Of a stretch of DNA of 64,000 nucleotides, positions 63,384 to 64,000 are shown in pieces. The notes beneath the pieces were generated by a model that ran no database searches, was not told the DNA's origin, and saw nothing but the letters and a program-made list of their open reading frames with translations. The stretch's first letter is position 1, and the number at the start of each line of letters is the position of its first letter. The stretch is from an uncultured Bacteroidales bacterium. Lineage in GTDB: Bacteria; Bacteroidota; Bacteroidia; Bacteroidales; F082. The stretch is from contig ONKQ01000010.1 of assembly GCA_900318465.1 (NCBI GenBank), forward strand, positions 1 to 64,000, in the 5' to 3' direction. The translations under genes were made by a program, and so were the position numbers.

Positions 63384-63901
63384 ATAAGACCGCTCTCCAA
63401 ATCCTTCGTTTCGTCGTGCTGGTGCTTTTTCAGGTGCTGGTCATCAACCATATCCGCTTGGGAGGCTACGTCCACCCGTGCATCTACTTGATTTTCATCA
63501 TGCTACTGCCCGTCTATATACCGAATTGGCAGTTACTTTTATTAGGTTTCGGATTGGGATTTTCCGTCGACCTGTTCACTGGGACCCCAGGCCTTCATGC
63601 CGGTGCCACCACCCTGATGGCGTTCTGTCGACCAAGTATCATCAGGCTCATTTCGGGTACCCAAAAATTCGAAAACATCCATGAACCCAACCTCGACCAA
63701 TTGGACGGCATGTGGTTTCTGCGCTACACTATCTGCATGGTCTTCGTACATCATTTCGCGCTGTTTTTCCTTGAGTCATTCAGTTTCCACCTTATCGGCC
63801 AAATCCTGCTACGTATCCTGATAAGCGTCCCCATCTCCGTTTTCCTTATCATGATGATTCTCTACATTTTCAAGGCAAACAAGAAAGGAGAAAGGCGATG
63901 A
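63380..63901 (+). CDS. mreD: Rod-shape-determining membrane protein MreD
   Basis: 173 residues with about five hydrophobic segments and the family-like '[34 protein letters not shown]', visible as '[18 protein letters not shown]'. It is the membrane partner of MreC. ATGA overlaps link it both to mreC and to the next gene, mnmA. Confidence 0.9.
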   Translation: MNKTALQILRFVVLVLFQVLVINHIRLGGYVHPCIYLIFIMLLPVYIPNWQLLLLGFGLGFSVDLFTGTPGLHAGATTLMAFCRPSIIRLISGTQKFENIHEPNLDQLDGMWFLRYTICMVFVHHFALFFLESFSFHLIGQILLRILISVPISVFLIMMILYIFKANKKGERR

Positions 63902-64000
63902 GCATTGCAGCATTGGTATCGGGAGGCGTGGACAGTTCCGTGGTGGTGCCGCTACTCAAGGAGCAGGGCTACGACCCTCATATCTTCTATATTAAAATAG
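63898..64000 (+). CDS. mnmA: tRNA-specific 2-thiouridylase, start only
   Basis: Only the first 34 codons are in the window: '[20 protein letters not shown]' and '[14 protein letters not shown]'. The ATP-pyrophosphatase loop SGGVDSS and the following pattern fit MnmA, which thiolates U34 of tRNAs for Lys, Glu and Gln. The ATG overlaps the mreD stop (ATGA). In many Bacteroidota mreBCD is followed by the penicillin-binding protein and rodA genes instead. Confidence 0.8.
   Translation, partial: MSIAALVSGGVDSSVVVPLLKEQGYDPHIFYIKI

Overview
The window looks like a chromosomal segment of an uncultured gut- or rumen-type Bacteroidales (phylum Bacteroidota). The evidence is the promoter style (many genes preceded by a TAnnTTTG -7 box, with no Shine-Dalgarno-like leaders), the type IX secretion (T9SS) sorting domains, the lipoprotein lipoboxes, the GH97 and GH20 glycosidases, and the ftsX-DUF3098-uppP-truB gene order. 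No rRNA, tRNA, CRISPR array or transposase was seen.

Layout. 1-4710: two paralogous secreted leucine-rich-repeat proteins; the first runs off the left edge, and the second has its T9SS sorting domain in another frame. 4938-6452: a Schlafen/AlbA_2 ATPase-type regulator with a repeat-rich promoter. 6655-12304: core genes glyS (with no normal start codon), queA, truB, uppP, a DUF3098 protein and ftsX. 12404-17190: an acyl-CoA carboxylase beta subunit, a BglI-type restriction-modification cassette, a flavodoxin lipoprotein and a TfoX-domain protein. 17196-25519: GH20, a second AlbA_2 protein with a heptapeptide repeat, and two GH97 enzymes with different catalytic machinery. 25532-33351: trkH/trkA, an outer-membrane barrel, a GNAT, an S41 peptidase, a zinc-ribbon/PNPOx-like protein, a CDP-alcohol phosphatidyltransferase and sstT. 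33523-42989: an AT-richer surface-glycan island with a radical SAM gene, a decayed radical SAM relative, four glycosyltransferases and an unpaired Wzt-type ATPase. 43052-53970: a peptidase gene fragment, a CAT-family acetyltransferase, a ComEC-like hydrolase, a secreted redoxin-like protein, two ECF sigma modules, a GNAT, an M28 peptidase, an AbrB-type regulator and an acyltransferase. 54029-64000: a T9SS beta-helix protein, recJ, two outer-membrane proteins of YjbH flavour, a Cys/His-rich lipoprotein, purH, mreBCD and the start of mnmA.

The most striking structure is the restriction-modification cassette at 14010-15889. It sits exactly at the 3' end of the carboxylase gene and is bracketed by two 76-bp copies of that 3' end. 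The copies differ at five bases, and every difference is synonymous. The incoming element therefore appears to have carried the gene tail of a diverged allele and left the carboxylase with an intact chimeric end. Other points worth a second look are a multi-copy ACTTAACC motif at the promoter of one AlbA_2 gene and partly at the other, domain shuffling among the tandem glycosyltransferases, and several gene remnants.
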